Positions 51,605-59,711 of a DNA stretch of 64,000 nucleotides are shown in pieces. The DNA comes from Paraflavitalea pollutisoli. GTDB taxonomy: Bacteria > Bacteroidota > Bacteroidia > Chitinophagales > Chitinophagaceae. The stretch lies in NCBI RefSeq assembly GCF_029360705.1, contig NZ_JARKMX010000001.1:868001-932000 (forward strand), in the 5' to 3' direction. Position 1 is the first letter of the stretch; the number at the start of each line of letters is the position of its first letter. The notes below the pieces were generated by a model. It was not told where the DNA came from. It saw nothing but the letters and a program-made list of their open reading frames with translations, and searched no databases. Made by a program: the position numbers and the translations under genes.

Positions 51605-52801
51605 TCACGCCATCCTGTACAACAATCGCTTCACCATCCGGTAGTTGGTGAATAGCGACAAGGCGATCAGGAAACCGGCCGTGGCAAATACACTCCAGTG
51701 CAGCCAGGTAGTGAGCTCCTCGCGATCGTACATGGCAAAGTGGTGAAAGGCCCACTGCATCAACTGCGTCGCGGCTACAGCAAACAATACCACCAGAATA
51801 TAGACCGGAATAAATCGCCTTGCTACATTGGTACTTAGCCAATTGGGTGAGTAACCCAGCATCAGCAACAACTGCAGGTTGTCTTTGCTCCGGGCAATCA
51901 TCAATTGCAGGTAAAAGGAGAATAACATCAACGCCAGTATTACCACCAGCAAGCCAAATATCCCGAGCCCACTAAAGATGCCTTGCAATACCTGCTTCAC
52001 CCGGCCAAATTTCGTCTTGTCCTTATTGACCTTATAATGCTTCTCGGTGAGGTAATTGAGGAAGTCCGGACTGTTGGCGTCCTTTGTCTTTACATATAGC
52101 CGGGAAGCGCGGAGTTCCTTCGTAGTTGCAAAACGCTGGTTGGCCCAGTTGAGGAAGGTTTTGGGAACGATGATCGAGTTGATGCGATCGCTCAAGGCCA
52201 CAACCCGCCCGCGAAAAGTAGCCCGGTTGCCATCGGGGTAATAACAGATCAATTGCAAACCCAGGTTGGTAGCCGTCGACTCGGAGATCTGTGGCAGCCC
52301 ATAGCTGGGCGCAAATACATTGTAGATCTCGAGGAAGTCGGAGGCGATAATGATGGGCACCACTTCATCGCCTTCCTGCCAATGGAAGGTAGGTGGTACT
52401 GTATCGATAAACGTGTCATCGAGTGACTCTACAAAGAAGTCCGTTACAAAGGGTACCAGTGACCCGCCACTCAGCTGAAACCGGAAATTGTTGGCCAGCA
52501 AAGGCGACACCCCACTCACAAAGGGCTTGCCTTCCAGATCTTTGATGTCCGCTTCGGTAAACAGGTTTTTCTCCAGTTGCCCCATCGTTTCGTCGGTGAT
52601 GGTCTTCGATATCGAGATGAAATCATGTCCATCTTTGCGCGGTGAATCGCCACCCAGCAATTGCTGGATGTTGATGTACATCTGTATCGAACAAAGCAGC
52701 AACAGTACGCCGATGCCCAGGCCGATATACGAGAACCAGCGGGAGGCAGCATTGGTGCCTGTTTGCAGTAGCGGCTTTATGGGCTGAAAGGATAATGCCA
52801 C
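51605..52801 (-). CDS. ABC transporter permease, FtsX/LolE type
   Basis: This 398-residue protein has one membrane helix near residues 20-45 (RWFSYIGLGIGVLLLLCSIQ). A large periplasmic domain follows, then three C-terminal helices (LGIFGLLVVILALMLFSFYL, FIPVYILVVLFAVAATQLMQ, SVFATAGFLIALSLF). This is the FtsX/MacB topology. It pairs with the ATPase 21 bp upstream. Such pairs move lipoproteins or other substrates out of the inner membrane. Only one permease is present. Confidence 0.85.
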   Translation of the reverse strand: MALSFQPIKPLLQTGTNAASRWFSYIGLGIGVLLLLCSIQMYINIQQLLGGDSPRKDGHDFISISKTITDETMGQLEKNLFTEADIKDLEGKPFVSGVSPLLANNFRFQLSGGSLVPFVTDFFVESLDDTFIDTVPPTFHWQEGDEVVPIIIASDFLEIYNVFAPSYGLPQISESTATNLGLQLICYYPDGNRATFRGRVVALSDRINSIIVPKTFLNWANQRFATTKELRASRLYVKTKDANSPDFLNYLTEKHYKVNKDKTKFGRVKQVLQGIFSGLGIFGLLVVILALMLFSFYLQLMIARSKDNLQLLLMLGYSPNWLSTNVARRFIPVYILVVLFAVAATQLMQWAFHHFAMYDREELTTWLHWSVFATAGFLIALSLFTNYRMVKRLLYRMA

Positions 52802-52822
52802 AGTGTAGGTTTTTCTAATGAT

Positions 52823-53464
52823 CTATAAATGATACAAACGTTGCCAGGGGAAAAAGTCGATCCGCTCCAGGTCGGCAAATAAAATACCTGCCCCGCGTGC
52901 GGCGGCTTCTTCCAGCATCAATTCCATCGCCTTTTTCGAATTGTTGTCGTCGAGGTGGCTGAAGGGCTCATCCAGCAGCAGGAAATCGAATGGCTGCAGC
53001 AAAGCACGAATAATGGCTACCCGTTGTTGCTCTCCATACGAACAGATGCGGCTCTTGACCGATAGCTTGCTACCGATGCCCAGGCGCTCGGCCATCTCGG
53101 TGATCTTCTCCGGACCATGGTAGGGATTCAGTTGTCGCTTGAGCTCGAGGTTATCGCGTACGCTCTGCTCGGGAAAAAGGCGCAGGTCCTGGAATACGAT
53201 GCTGACATGGTCTTTGCGGTAACGGGCAAAATCTTCTACCGAATAGCCGTGCAGGTCCTGGCCGTTGTACAACAACTTGCCGTTGTACTCGTTGCGCAGT
53301 CCATAGAGGAAATGCGTCAGCGATGACTTGCCGCTACCCGAAGGCGCCACGATCTTGATGTACTCACCCTTGTTGAAGGTGAGTTGCTTGCCCCATATTT
53401 CCGATTGGTGCCGGCGGCTTTCTTCGAAATAGGTGGGCAATACTTCCTGTAGGGTTATAGTCAT
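52823..53464 (-). CDS. ABC transporter ATP-binding protein
   Basis: This 213-residue protein has Walker A APSGSGKSSLTHFLYG, Q-loop FQDLRLF, Walker B FLLLDEPFSHLDD and a signature ICSYGEQQRVAI, where SYGEQQ replaces the usual LSGGQ. The short C-terminal part FADLERIDFFPWQRLYHL replaces the normal H-loop region, and no switch His is obvious. It resembles LolD/MacB-type ATPases and works with the FtsX-like permease. A TATTTTTG box ends 7 nt before the ATG. Confidence 0.85.
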   Translation of the reverse strand: MTITLQEVLPTYFEESRRHQSEIWGKQLTFNKGEYIKIVAPSGSGKSSLTHFLYGLRNEYNGKLLYNGQDLHGYSVEDFARYRKDHVSIVFQDLRLFPEQSVRDNLELKRQLNPYHGPEKITEMAERLGIGSKLSVKSRICSYGEQQRVAIIRALLQPFDFLLLDEPFSHLDDNNSKKAMELMLEEAAARGAGILFADLERIDFFPWQRLYHL

Positions 53465-53471
53465 GAGGAAC

Positions 53472-53479
53472 CAAAAATA
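53472..53479 (-). promoter_or_regulatory. -7 box directly before the ABC transporter operon
   Basis: TATTTTTG on the minus strand (53479-53472) fits TAnnTTTG; the ATG at 53464 follows after 7 nt. No good -33 element. Confidence 0.4.
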
Positions 53480-53525
53480 ATCGATTGGTGATAATAATCC
53501 GGTAGTCAGGCATTAAGGTATCAAC

Positions 53526-53557
53526 AAAAAAAGGCAGGGGGTTAGCCCTGCCTTTTT
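53526..53557 (-). terminator. Intrinsic terminator of the DUF4836 gene
   Basis: aaaaaggcaggg (53528-53539) pairs with ccctgccttttt (53546-53557). On the minus strand seven T follow. It separates the DUF4836 gene from the ABC transporter operon. Confidence 0.9.
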
Positions 53558-53571
53558 CGTATAAGTTGTGC

Positions 53572-55203
53572 TTAGAACGAGAAGGTCCTGCCGCTATTGC
53601 CCTGCGCCGCCATCTTGTCGATGTATTGGTTCAGTTGTTTCAGGCTGTTCACGCTCTTGTTGACGAGGTTGATCTCGAAGTGGCCGGTTACCGATCCACC
53701 GCTATAGCCATTGCCGGTAGCGATCACATCTTCCCACATGTTTACCGACTCTGTCAGGTAAGCTTTGGTGGTGCTATCAGTGGCCGGTGTGGCATTGTCC
53801 CAGGTGGTGAGGATCTTCTTCAGGTCTACATAGAAACCAACAGGATGGCCTGCCAGTTTGCCGATGGCGGCATGCTTGTTCTTCGCGTCGCCGGCGAGGA
53901 ACTTGTTGACCTGGTCTACCGAATTGCCCAGGGCAAACCACTTATCATTCAGTGAGTAAGTGATGGGGAAGGTGCTGTCGCCGCTCCAGCCACCTGTTTG
54001 TTCTTTTACCACACTCACCAGCTTTTCGAATGCTGCCTTATCATTGATCGAGGTAGCAAACAACACATTGACCTTGGGGTTGTTCTTGGTATAGGTATAT
54101 GGTGTACCACCTTCCTCATAGCTGGGAATGGAGCGTTGTTCGGTTGTCAATGTGAAGTCGGAAGCCGCTATCAGCAGATCGCCTTTATTGGCTTTTACGA
54201 ACTCGTCGAGACTATAACCTACTTTGCCCAGGCCCCCATTGGCCATGCCTTCAAAGCCAGCCACTTTCAGGAATTCGCGAAGACCATCTGGTGGATAGTT
54301 GAAAGACATAACACCTACCAGGTTCTCGGAAGGCAGGCGGGAAAGGATGTCGGCGTCGATATCTTTCATTTTGTATTTGCTGAGCAGCTTGCCCATTTCT
54401 TCGTTGTAATAGCTGGTCGATTTGGCATCGATCTTACCATTTTCGAAGCTGAGGGTGAAGGCTGAAATATTGCCTTTGATCAGGTCACTGATCTTGGTGG
54501 CAGACAGTACGTCTCCCATCAGATCGCCGGTGAAGTTGTCGGAGCTGACCCAAACGTGCACGTCACCTGGTTCCTTCAGCAACTTGTTGAAGCGGTCATC
54601 ACTGGTGAGGCTGGCCGAAGACTTCAGGTCATACAGTGATTTGGCGAAGTTGATGAGGGTGTCGACATGAATTTTGGGAGTGCCTTGCTCTTCACCGTCC
54701 GGTGAAAATTTGTAGGCATCTGGCATAGGGATCGCAAACAGCGAAATGAAGCGGTTGCCCTTCCAGGTCGTGATCGATTTTTCGTCGCTTTGAAACACCG
54801 AGATATCACCTACGGTAGTCTTTTTACCTTCAGGCTTGATCTGTTTGTTGAGGCCTTCGAAGGCAGCTACATCCTTGATCTCGCCTTCAAATACAGTGTA
54901 CATGGTACGTCCCTGCTTCTTGACAAAGAATACCAGGTCGGCCTGCATGTTGATGCCTGTTTTATCGGGATTGTCCAGCAGTTGCTTGGCCAGGGAGTCT
55001 TCCGATTGGGCACTCACTTTCTTGAACCATTGCGTTGACTGGATTTCCTGCCAGCTCAGTTTCGAGCTCAGCGAGGCTGTATTGATATGAAATACGAACC
55101 CGGCGTCTTTAGGAATAGCGACCGCCGATTTATCGCTGCTGCTACAGGAGCTGATCAACACAAAAGCTACTGCGAGCAGGCTAAGGAAGGAAGTACGTTG
55201 CAT
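53572..55203 (-). CDS. DUF4836-family lipoprotein
   Basis: 543 residues are counted from the ATG giving MQRTSFLSLLAVAFVLISSC, with lipobox ISSC. The mature protein shows the DUF4836 pattern: SAVAIPKDAGFVFHINTASL near the start, KISDLIKGNISAFTLSFENG in the middle, and GKLAGHPVGFYVDLKKILTT late. It ends GRTFSF. The family is Bacteroidota-specific and has no known function; surface or periplasmic location is expected. It is monocistronic with its own terminator. Confidence 0.8.
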   Translation of the reverse strand: MQRTSFLSLLAVAFVLISSCSSSDKSAVAIPKDAGFVFHINTASLSSKLSWQEIQSTQWFKKVSAQSEDSLAKQLLDNPDKTGINMQADLVFFVKKQGRTMYTVFEGEIKDVAAFEGLNKQIKPEGKKTTVGDISVFQSDEKSITTWKGNRFISLFAIPMPDAYKFSPDGEEQGTPKIHVDTLINFAKSLYDLKSSASLTSDDRFNKLLKEPGDVHVWVSSDNFTGDLMGDVLSATKISDLIKGNISAFTLSFENGKIDAKSTSYYNEEMGKLLSKYKMKDIDADILSRLPSENLVGVMSFNYPPDGLREFLKVAGFEGMANGGLGKVGYSLDEFVKANKGDLLIAASDFTLTTEQRSIPSYEEGGTPYTYTKNNPKVNVLFATSINDKAAFEKLVSVVKEQTGGWSGDSTFPITYSLNDKWFALGNSVDQVNKFLAGDAKNKHAAIGKLAGHPVGFYVDLKKILTTWDNATPATDSTTKAYLTESVNMWEDVIATGNGYSGGSVTGHFEINLVNKSVNSLKQLNQYIDKMAAQGNSGRTFSF

Positions 55204-55558
55204 AAAGGGTTTTTTATCAACCTCAAATAAACAACATATTGCCCGTATTTGCCAGCGGAAATAAACCAATGGTCCAAAATAACCAGTCAGGTGAGGCAAA
55301 GTCCTGATGGATTGCCAGGGGCCTGGACGGTAACGGGTAGCGCCAGGGGCGTCGCTGGTGGCCGTTTCAGTGCTTTAGCAGCTCGTACAGGGGTGACCGG
55401 GTGGCTTTGGCCCTGGCAGGCCAGTTTTTCCGGATTTCGACGATCCGGGTAACCTGTAACGTACGGATAAAGAGAGCGGGGCGCCATCTGCAGGCAGGTT
55501 ACCTGCCCGTCGGATAACGTCCCGCCAAAGTATAGTCGGTGCTGACGTAAAAGGCTAC
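55204..55558. other. 355-bp gap between the DUF4836 gene and hisS
   Basis: No gene is seen. It carries the DUF4836 promoter region and the hisS 3' end. A 15-base palindrome ggcaggt-t-acctgcc (55493-55507) is the only clear structure. Two overlapping frames of 66-67 codons show no family features. Confidence 0.4.
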
Positions 55559-56947
55559 CTAAAGTCCTGAAACGGCTTCCTGGAGGCTTTCCCAGCTCAC
55601 TTCCTGCTGCTCGCCCTTGCCCAGGTGCTTGACCATGCAGGTACGGTTTTCCAGCTCTTTGGTACCCAGGATCACGGCAAAGGGAATGTGCTTTTTATCA
55701 GCGTATTTGAACTGTTTGTCGAATTTGGCCTGCTCATGGTACAGCTCGCAGCAGATGCCGTTGTTGCGCAGTTGCTGCATCAGGCTAAAGGCCGCTTTGC
55801 TTTCGGCCGTCCCCAGGTTGAAGAACAATACCTGCGTGCCGGTTTGCACCTCCTGTGGGAACAGTTGCAGTTCTTCCAGCACATCGTAAATGCGATCTAC
55901 CCCAAAGGATATACCTACGCCCGGAATGTTAGGAACGCCAAAGAGGCCGGTGAGGTCATCATAACGACCGCCGCCGCCAATGCTGCCCATTTGCACGCCG
56001 AGGGCCTTTACTTCGAAGATGATGCCCGTGTAATAGTTCAGACCCCGCGCCAGGGTAAAGTCGACTACGAGGGGAGAAGGGGCCGTTTGATCACCCTGCA
56101 CCAACTCGGCAAACTGGCTGATGACAAATTCCAACTCTTCGATGCCTATGGCGCCGGTGGGCAGGCTGCCTACCAGTTCCTTCAGCTTGTTGAGCTTTTC
56201 GGTATTGGTGCCGTCGATGGCGAGGTATTGGGCGATGATGGCGATCTGGTGTTCATCGAGGCCGCGTGTCTGCAACTCTTCCTTCACTTTCTCCAGTCCG
56301 ATCTTGTCGAGCTTGTCGATGGCCACGGTAATATCGACCATCTTATCGCTGCCGCCGCAAGCTTCGGCCAGGGCTGCGAGTATCTTACGGCTGTTGATCT
56401 TGATTTCTACATTGACTCCCAGCTTGCTGAATACCTGCCAGTAAATGGCGGATAACTCTACTTCATTGAGCAGGCCATTGCTGCCGACCACATCGGCGTC
56501 GCACTGGTAGAACTCGCGGTAGCGACCTTTTTGCGGACGATCTGCCCGCCATACCGGTTGTATCTGGTAACGCTTGAAGGGCAAGGTGAGGGTTTGGTGG
56601 TTCATGGCTACATAGCGGGCAAAGGGAATCGTCAGGTCATATTTCAGGGCGCGCTCGGTAAGGTCCTTGTCGTTTTTGCCAGACAATACCTTTTCGAAAG
56701 CGGCTTTCGCTTTTTCACTATTCTTGGCGTCGCTAAGACCGTTGTTGAGGATCTTGAAGATCAACTTATCTCCCTCCTCTCCATACTTGCCCATGAGGGT
56801 GTCGAGGTTTTCCATGGCAGGTGTTTCGAGGGGCTGAAAGCCGTACAGCTCGAAGGTGCTGCGGATGGTATTGAGGATATACTGACGTTTGCGAACTACT
56901 TCCGGTCCAAAGTCTCTGGTGCCTTGCGGCAATGATGGCTTGCTCAT
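55559..56947 (-). CDS. hisS: Histidyl-tRNA synthetase
   Basis: The 462-residue class II synthetase has motif 1 around FELYGFQPLETPAMEN, motif 2 FKRYQIQPVWRADRPQKGRY and REFYQCDADVVG, the histidine A motif ARGLNYYTGIIFEV, GGGRYDDLTGLFG and motif 3 PGVGISFGVDRIYDVL. The C-terminal anticodon domain has HIPFAVILGTKELENRTCMV. It charges tRNA-His. It lies 30 bp upstream of nothing else on the strand; the phosphatase gene precedes it by 30 bp and may share its transcript. Confidence 0.96.
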   Translation of the reverse strand: MSKPSLPQGTRDFGPEVVRKRQYILNTIRSTFELYGFQPLETPAMENLDTLMGKYGEEGDKLIFKILNNGLSDAKNSEKAKAAFEKVLSGKNDKDLTERALKYDLTIPFARYVAMNHQTLTLPFKRYQIQPVWRADRPQKGRYREFYQCDADVVGSNGLLNEVELSAIYWQVFSKLGVNVEIKINSRKILAALAEACGGSDKMVDITVAIDKLDKIGLEKVKEELQTRGLDEHQIAIIAQYLAIDGTNTEKLNKLKELVGSLPTGAIGIEELEFVISQFAELVQGDQTAPSPLVVDFTLARGLNYYTGIIFEVKALGVQMGSIGGGGRYDDLTGLFGVPNIPGVGISFGVDRIYDVLEELQLFPQEVQTGTQVLFFNLGTAESKAAFSLMQQLRNNGICCELYHEQAKFDKQFKYADKKHIPFAVILGTKELENRTCMVKHLGKGEQQEVSWESLQEAVSGL

Positions 56948-56977
56948 ATTGTGCTTAAAAAGTCTCTGGTATGATGA

Positions 56978-57445
56978 TTACTGGTTATTGCTGGTGTATT
57001 GGGCGATTATACGGTCGCAGGCTTCGTCGATCATCTTGTACACCTCATGGTAGCCTGGTTCCGTACCGTACCAGGGATCGGGTACGTCGAGGTCGCGGCC
57101 GGGGTGCAGTTCGTTCATCAGCAGGTCGACCTTGCCGGCCTGGAAATGCTGTTTGGCGAGCCCTTTCATTTCATCCACTACGTCTACAGCCATGGCGTAG
57201 ATCTTGTCGTATTGGGCAAAATCTGCCCCGCTAAAGCGACGTGCGCGCTGCTGGCTGATGTCCACCCCATTGAGCAGGGCTACTTTCTGCGACAGTCGAT
57301 GCGGTGCTTCTCCCACGTGGTACCCATTGGTACCGGCGCTGTCGACCGTCCAATCGAGCCCAGCCTGCTGGGCTTTGTGCTGTAAAATTCCTTCTGCCAG
57401 GGGGCTTCGGCAGATATTCCCCAGGCAGACCATTAAGATCTTCAT
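56978..57445 (-). CDS. Low-molecular-weight protein-tyrosine phosphatase
   Basis: 155 residues are counted from the ATG giving MKILMVCLGNICRSPLAEG; the longer frame was rejected. The C-x5-R loop C7-L-G-N-I-C-R13-S is at the amino terminus, and the general-acid Asp is in LDVPDPWYG. DSAGTNGYHVGEAPH and RRFSGADFAQYDKIYAM are family marks. It dephosphorylates tyrosine residues, perhaps in capsule regulation. A TATCTTTG box ends 4 nt before the ATG. Confidence 0.93.
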   Translation of the reverse strand: MKILMVCLGNICRSPLAEGILQHKAQQAGLDWTVDSAGTNGYHVGEAPHRLSQKVALLNGVDISQQRARRFSGADFAQYDKIYAMAVDVVDEMKGLAKQHFQAGKVDLLMNELHPGRDLDVPDPWYGTEPGYHEVYKMIDEACDRIIAQYTSNNQ

Positions 57446-57909
57446 AGGGCAAAGATAATCAGGCCGGGGCAGGTTTGGGGCAGGGGGCCGGAATAGGTGG
57501 GCGGGCTGGGGATGATTGGCTTGTTCATGGCACGGCCCAGGGCTGGGTTTGCTTCGAGCCTTCTTCGCCCCTTGTTCGGGACTTCTTCGGGAAATACCGG
57601 GCAATTACCAATGAAAACACGAAGAATTCCCGAAGAAAAGAACAAGAAGAGGCTGTTTTTGCGTGGGTTGCTGCTGGGGCTGGCACGAGCAGGGAGATGG
57701 CTACGGGGCAGTATGAACCGTGCTTTCCCGCCGCTGCCTGGCGGAACCCACCCCGTAGCCGTGTCAAGCGGATGGGGGATTGGCTTTACCGATTTGTTAA
57801 AGTCGGTCCTTCTACCGGGGAATGTTTTATGGATTTTATCCAGGGGAAGCATCTTATAGACAGACTTGCGCAAGTCATGCTGAAACACTCGTAACCAACC
57901 GATTACTAA
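57446..57909. other. 464-bp gap upstream of the TonB remnant
   Basis: No intact gene. A plus-strand frame to 57894 ends with a segment (GECFMDFIQGKHL) that faintly recalls the entry to a TonB C-terminal domain, so the gap may contain a decayed part of the TonB gene. Other frames are antisense shadows. Confidence 0.4.
57450..57457 (-). promoter_or_regulatory. -7 box directly before the phosphatase gene
   Basis: TATCTTTG on the minus strand (57457-57450), then four bases and the ATG at 57445. Same arrangement as at trmD. Confidence 0.5.
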
Positions 57910-58164
57910 TTCCTGGGCAAGCACCTGCGGGTGCCGGAGGAAAAGCTGGAAATCGGCCAACGTGTAAAGGTTCCGGTACGCTTTGTGGTCGGCAGGGATG
58001 GTCAGGTGTCGCACGTGGAGTTTTTAGCAGCAGCCGATGAAGCTTTCAAAAAGGAAGTATTGCGGGTGCTGGCAAAAATACCCCGCTTTATTCCGGGATG
58101 GCAGGGAGGAAAAAATGTATCCGTTTATTTTTCGATACCCATCATTTTTCAGGTGGAAGAATAG
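57910..58164 (+). pseudogene. TonB C-terminal domain remnant
   Basis: The frame reads FLGKHLRVPEEKLEIGQRV, then VRFVVGRDGQVSHVEFL, LRVLAKIPRFIPGWQGGKNV and YFSIPIIFQVEE, matching the whole TonB C-terminal domain. It has no membrane anchor or Pro-rich linker. In-frame TAA codons lie immediately upstream. The only start would be GTG at 57931, inside the domain. A 77-residue soluble fragment could not couple the proton motive force, so it is called a remnant. Confidence 0.55.
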
Positions 58165-58282
58165 CGGATTTAGATATATGTTTTTGATCAGGTGATGACA
58201 TTAATTTTTGGGTAAAATAATACCCGCGATTTTCAATTGGCGGTTATTTCTTATCTTGCCCGAACCCATTTTAAATAATCGG

Positions 58283-58534
58283 ATGGCAACAGAATCAGAA
58301 GAAAGAAGACAGGAAGAGAACAGGCGTAAAGCCATCAGTTCGAGGAGAACAGTAGCAGACTATGGTATGGGATTAATTTATACCGCGATGGGCGCATTTT
58401 TTATGTTCTCGGATAAAATGGGTGTAGAGCTGGAGTTTCCCCCCAAGCCATTCAACTACGTATTCGGAGGATTGTGTTTGTTGTATGGTGGGTTCAGAAT
58501 TTATAGGGGCTATAAGAAAAACTATTTCCGTTGA
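58283..58534 (+). CDS. Small two-helix membrane protein
   Basis: 83 residues are counted from the ATG giving MATESEERRQEENRRKAISS. A charged N-terminal helix precedes two membrane segments (YGMGLIYTAMGAFFMFS and FNYVFGGLCLLYGGFRIY), ending in a basic tail. No named family. Proteins of this shape often lie next to ExbB/ExbD-TonB and PstS-like genes in Bacteroidota, and a PstS-like gene follows here. Confidence 0.65.
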   Translation: MATESEERRQEENRRKAISSRRTVADYGMGLIYTAMGAFFMFSDKMGVELEFPPKPFNYVFGGLCLLYGGFRIYRGYKKNYFR

Positions 58535-58714
58535 TCCGGAGATCCAATCATTAAATCCAATCACCTTAATTCTGTAAATACCATTTTCGGTAAGGTATTT
58601 GAAAGATTCTACACCGGTTATCAGCCGATCTTTTTCCAAATTGGAAATCGGGCTTTGAAACGGGCCGTTGAGCAATCTTTCACACCTGAAGGGAAAAGAA
58701 AAATAATCTGGGAA

Positions 58715-59656
58715 ATGAAACGCAAGTGGATGATTAAGAGTCTCAATAAGTTCTTTGCAGGAGTGATCGTAGTGGCTGTACTGGCCATGATCGGTTGTGG
58801 TGACAACGCTACCCGTACGTACAGCGATACACTGACCAGTGGTACGATCCACATCAGTGCCGATGAAGCCTTTAAACCGGTGATCGATTCACAGATCAAG
58901 GTCTTTGAATCACAGCGGCCTGATGCTAAGATCATTGTCGAGTACAAACCGGAAGCAGAGTGCCTGCGTGACCTCAACAATGATAGTACACGGATGGTGA
59001 TCGTGACCCGTCCGTTGACGGATGAGGAAGCAAAGACACTGGCAACAAAATTGTCTTATACACCTACCTGGGGAATGATGGCCTACGATGCCATCGCGGT
59101 GATCGTGAACAACCAGGTACGCGATACCCTTTTTACGATGCAGGACATACGCGGCATGGTAAAAGGCATCAGCGGGTACAAATACAAGGTATTGCTCGAT
59201 GGTACCACGGCCACCAGTACAGTACGATTTGTAGTCGATTCGTTACTCAGGGGGCAGCCGATGGGCGCCAATGTAGTAGCGGCCAACAGCAGCGAAGGAG
59301 TGATTGACTATATTTCGAATAATACAGATGCGATCGGTTTGATCGGGGTGAGCTGGATTGGCGATAAAGATGATTCTACGCAGCAGAATTTCCTGAAAAA
59401 GGTAAAAATTGCTGATATAGAATGTAAAGGATGTAATGGACAGTATGTCAAGCCGGTACAGGCCAATATTGCAATGAACCGTTACCCGATGATCCGCCCG
59501 CTGTATTATATTTTAAAAGAAAATTATGAAGGGCTTGGCAGCGGATTTAAGAATTTTCTCGTCAATCCGGATAAGGGACAGAAGATATTTTACCGTTCTT
59601 ATCTGTTGCCATCGAGAGTGACGTATGATCTAAGACCAATGCAAATCTCAGAATAA
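58715..59656 (+). CDS. PstS-like substrate-binding lipoprotein
   Basis: 313 residues are counted from the ATG giving MKRKWMIKSLNKFFAGVIVV. The lipobox AMIGC indicates lipidation. The mature part has two lobes of a periplasmic binding protein: GTIHISADEAFKPVIDSQIK, RMVIVTRPLTDEEAK, IAVIVNNQVRDTLFTMQDIR and SSEGVIDYISNNTDAIGLIG. The anion-binding T-x-x-S loop of true phosphate-binding proteins is not clear, so the ligand may differ. The TPR gene follows 55 bp later. Confidence 0.8.
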   Translation: MKRKWMIKSLNKFFAGVIVVAVLAMIGCGDNATRTYSDTLTSGTIHISADEAFKPVIDSQIKVFESQRPDAKIIVEYKPEAECLRDLNNDSTRMVIVTRPLTDEEAKTLATKLSYTPTWGMMAYDAIAVIVNNQVRDTLFTMQDIRGMVKGISGYKYKVLLDGTTATSTVRFVVDSLLRGQPMGANVVAANSSEGVIDYISNNTDAIGLIGVSWIGDKDDSTQQNFLKKVKIADIECKGCNGQYVKPVQANIAMNRYPMIRPLYYILKENYEGLGSGFKNFLVNPDKGQKIFYRSYLLPSRVTYDLRPMQISE

Positions 59657-59711
59657 AACAACCTTAAAGGATTCCGTACATTTAACAACTCTAAAATCAG
59701 CAATCGAGAAG

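Noticed and set aside
55625-56455. 276-codon plus-strand frame
   Set aside because: Antisense of hisS.
57442-58014. 190-codon minus-strand frame
   Set aside because: Crosses the TonB remnant antisense and the phosphatase promoter; Pro/Ser-rich, no family.
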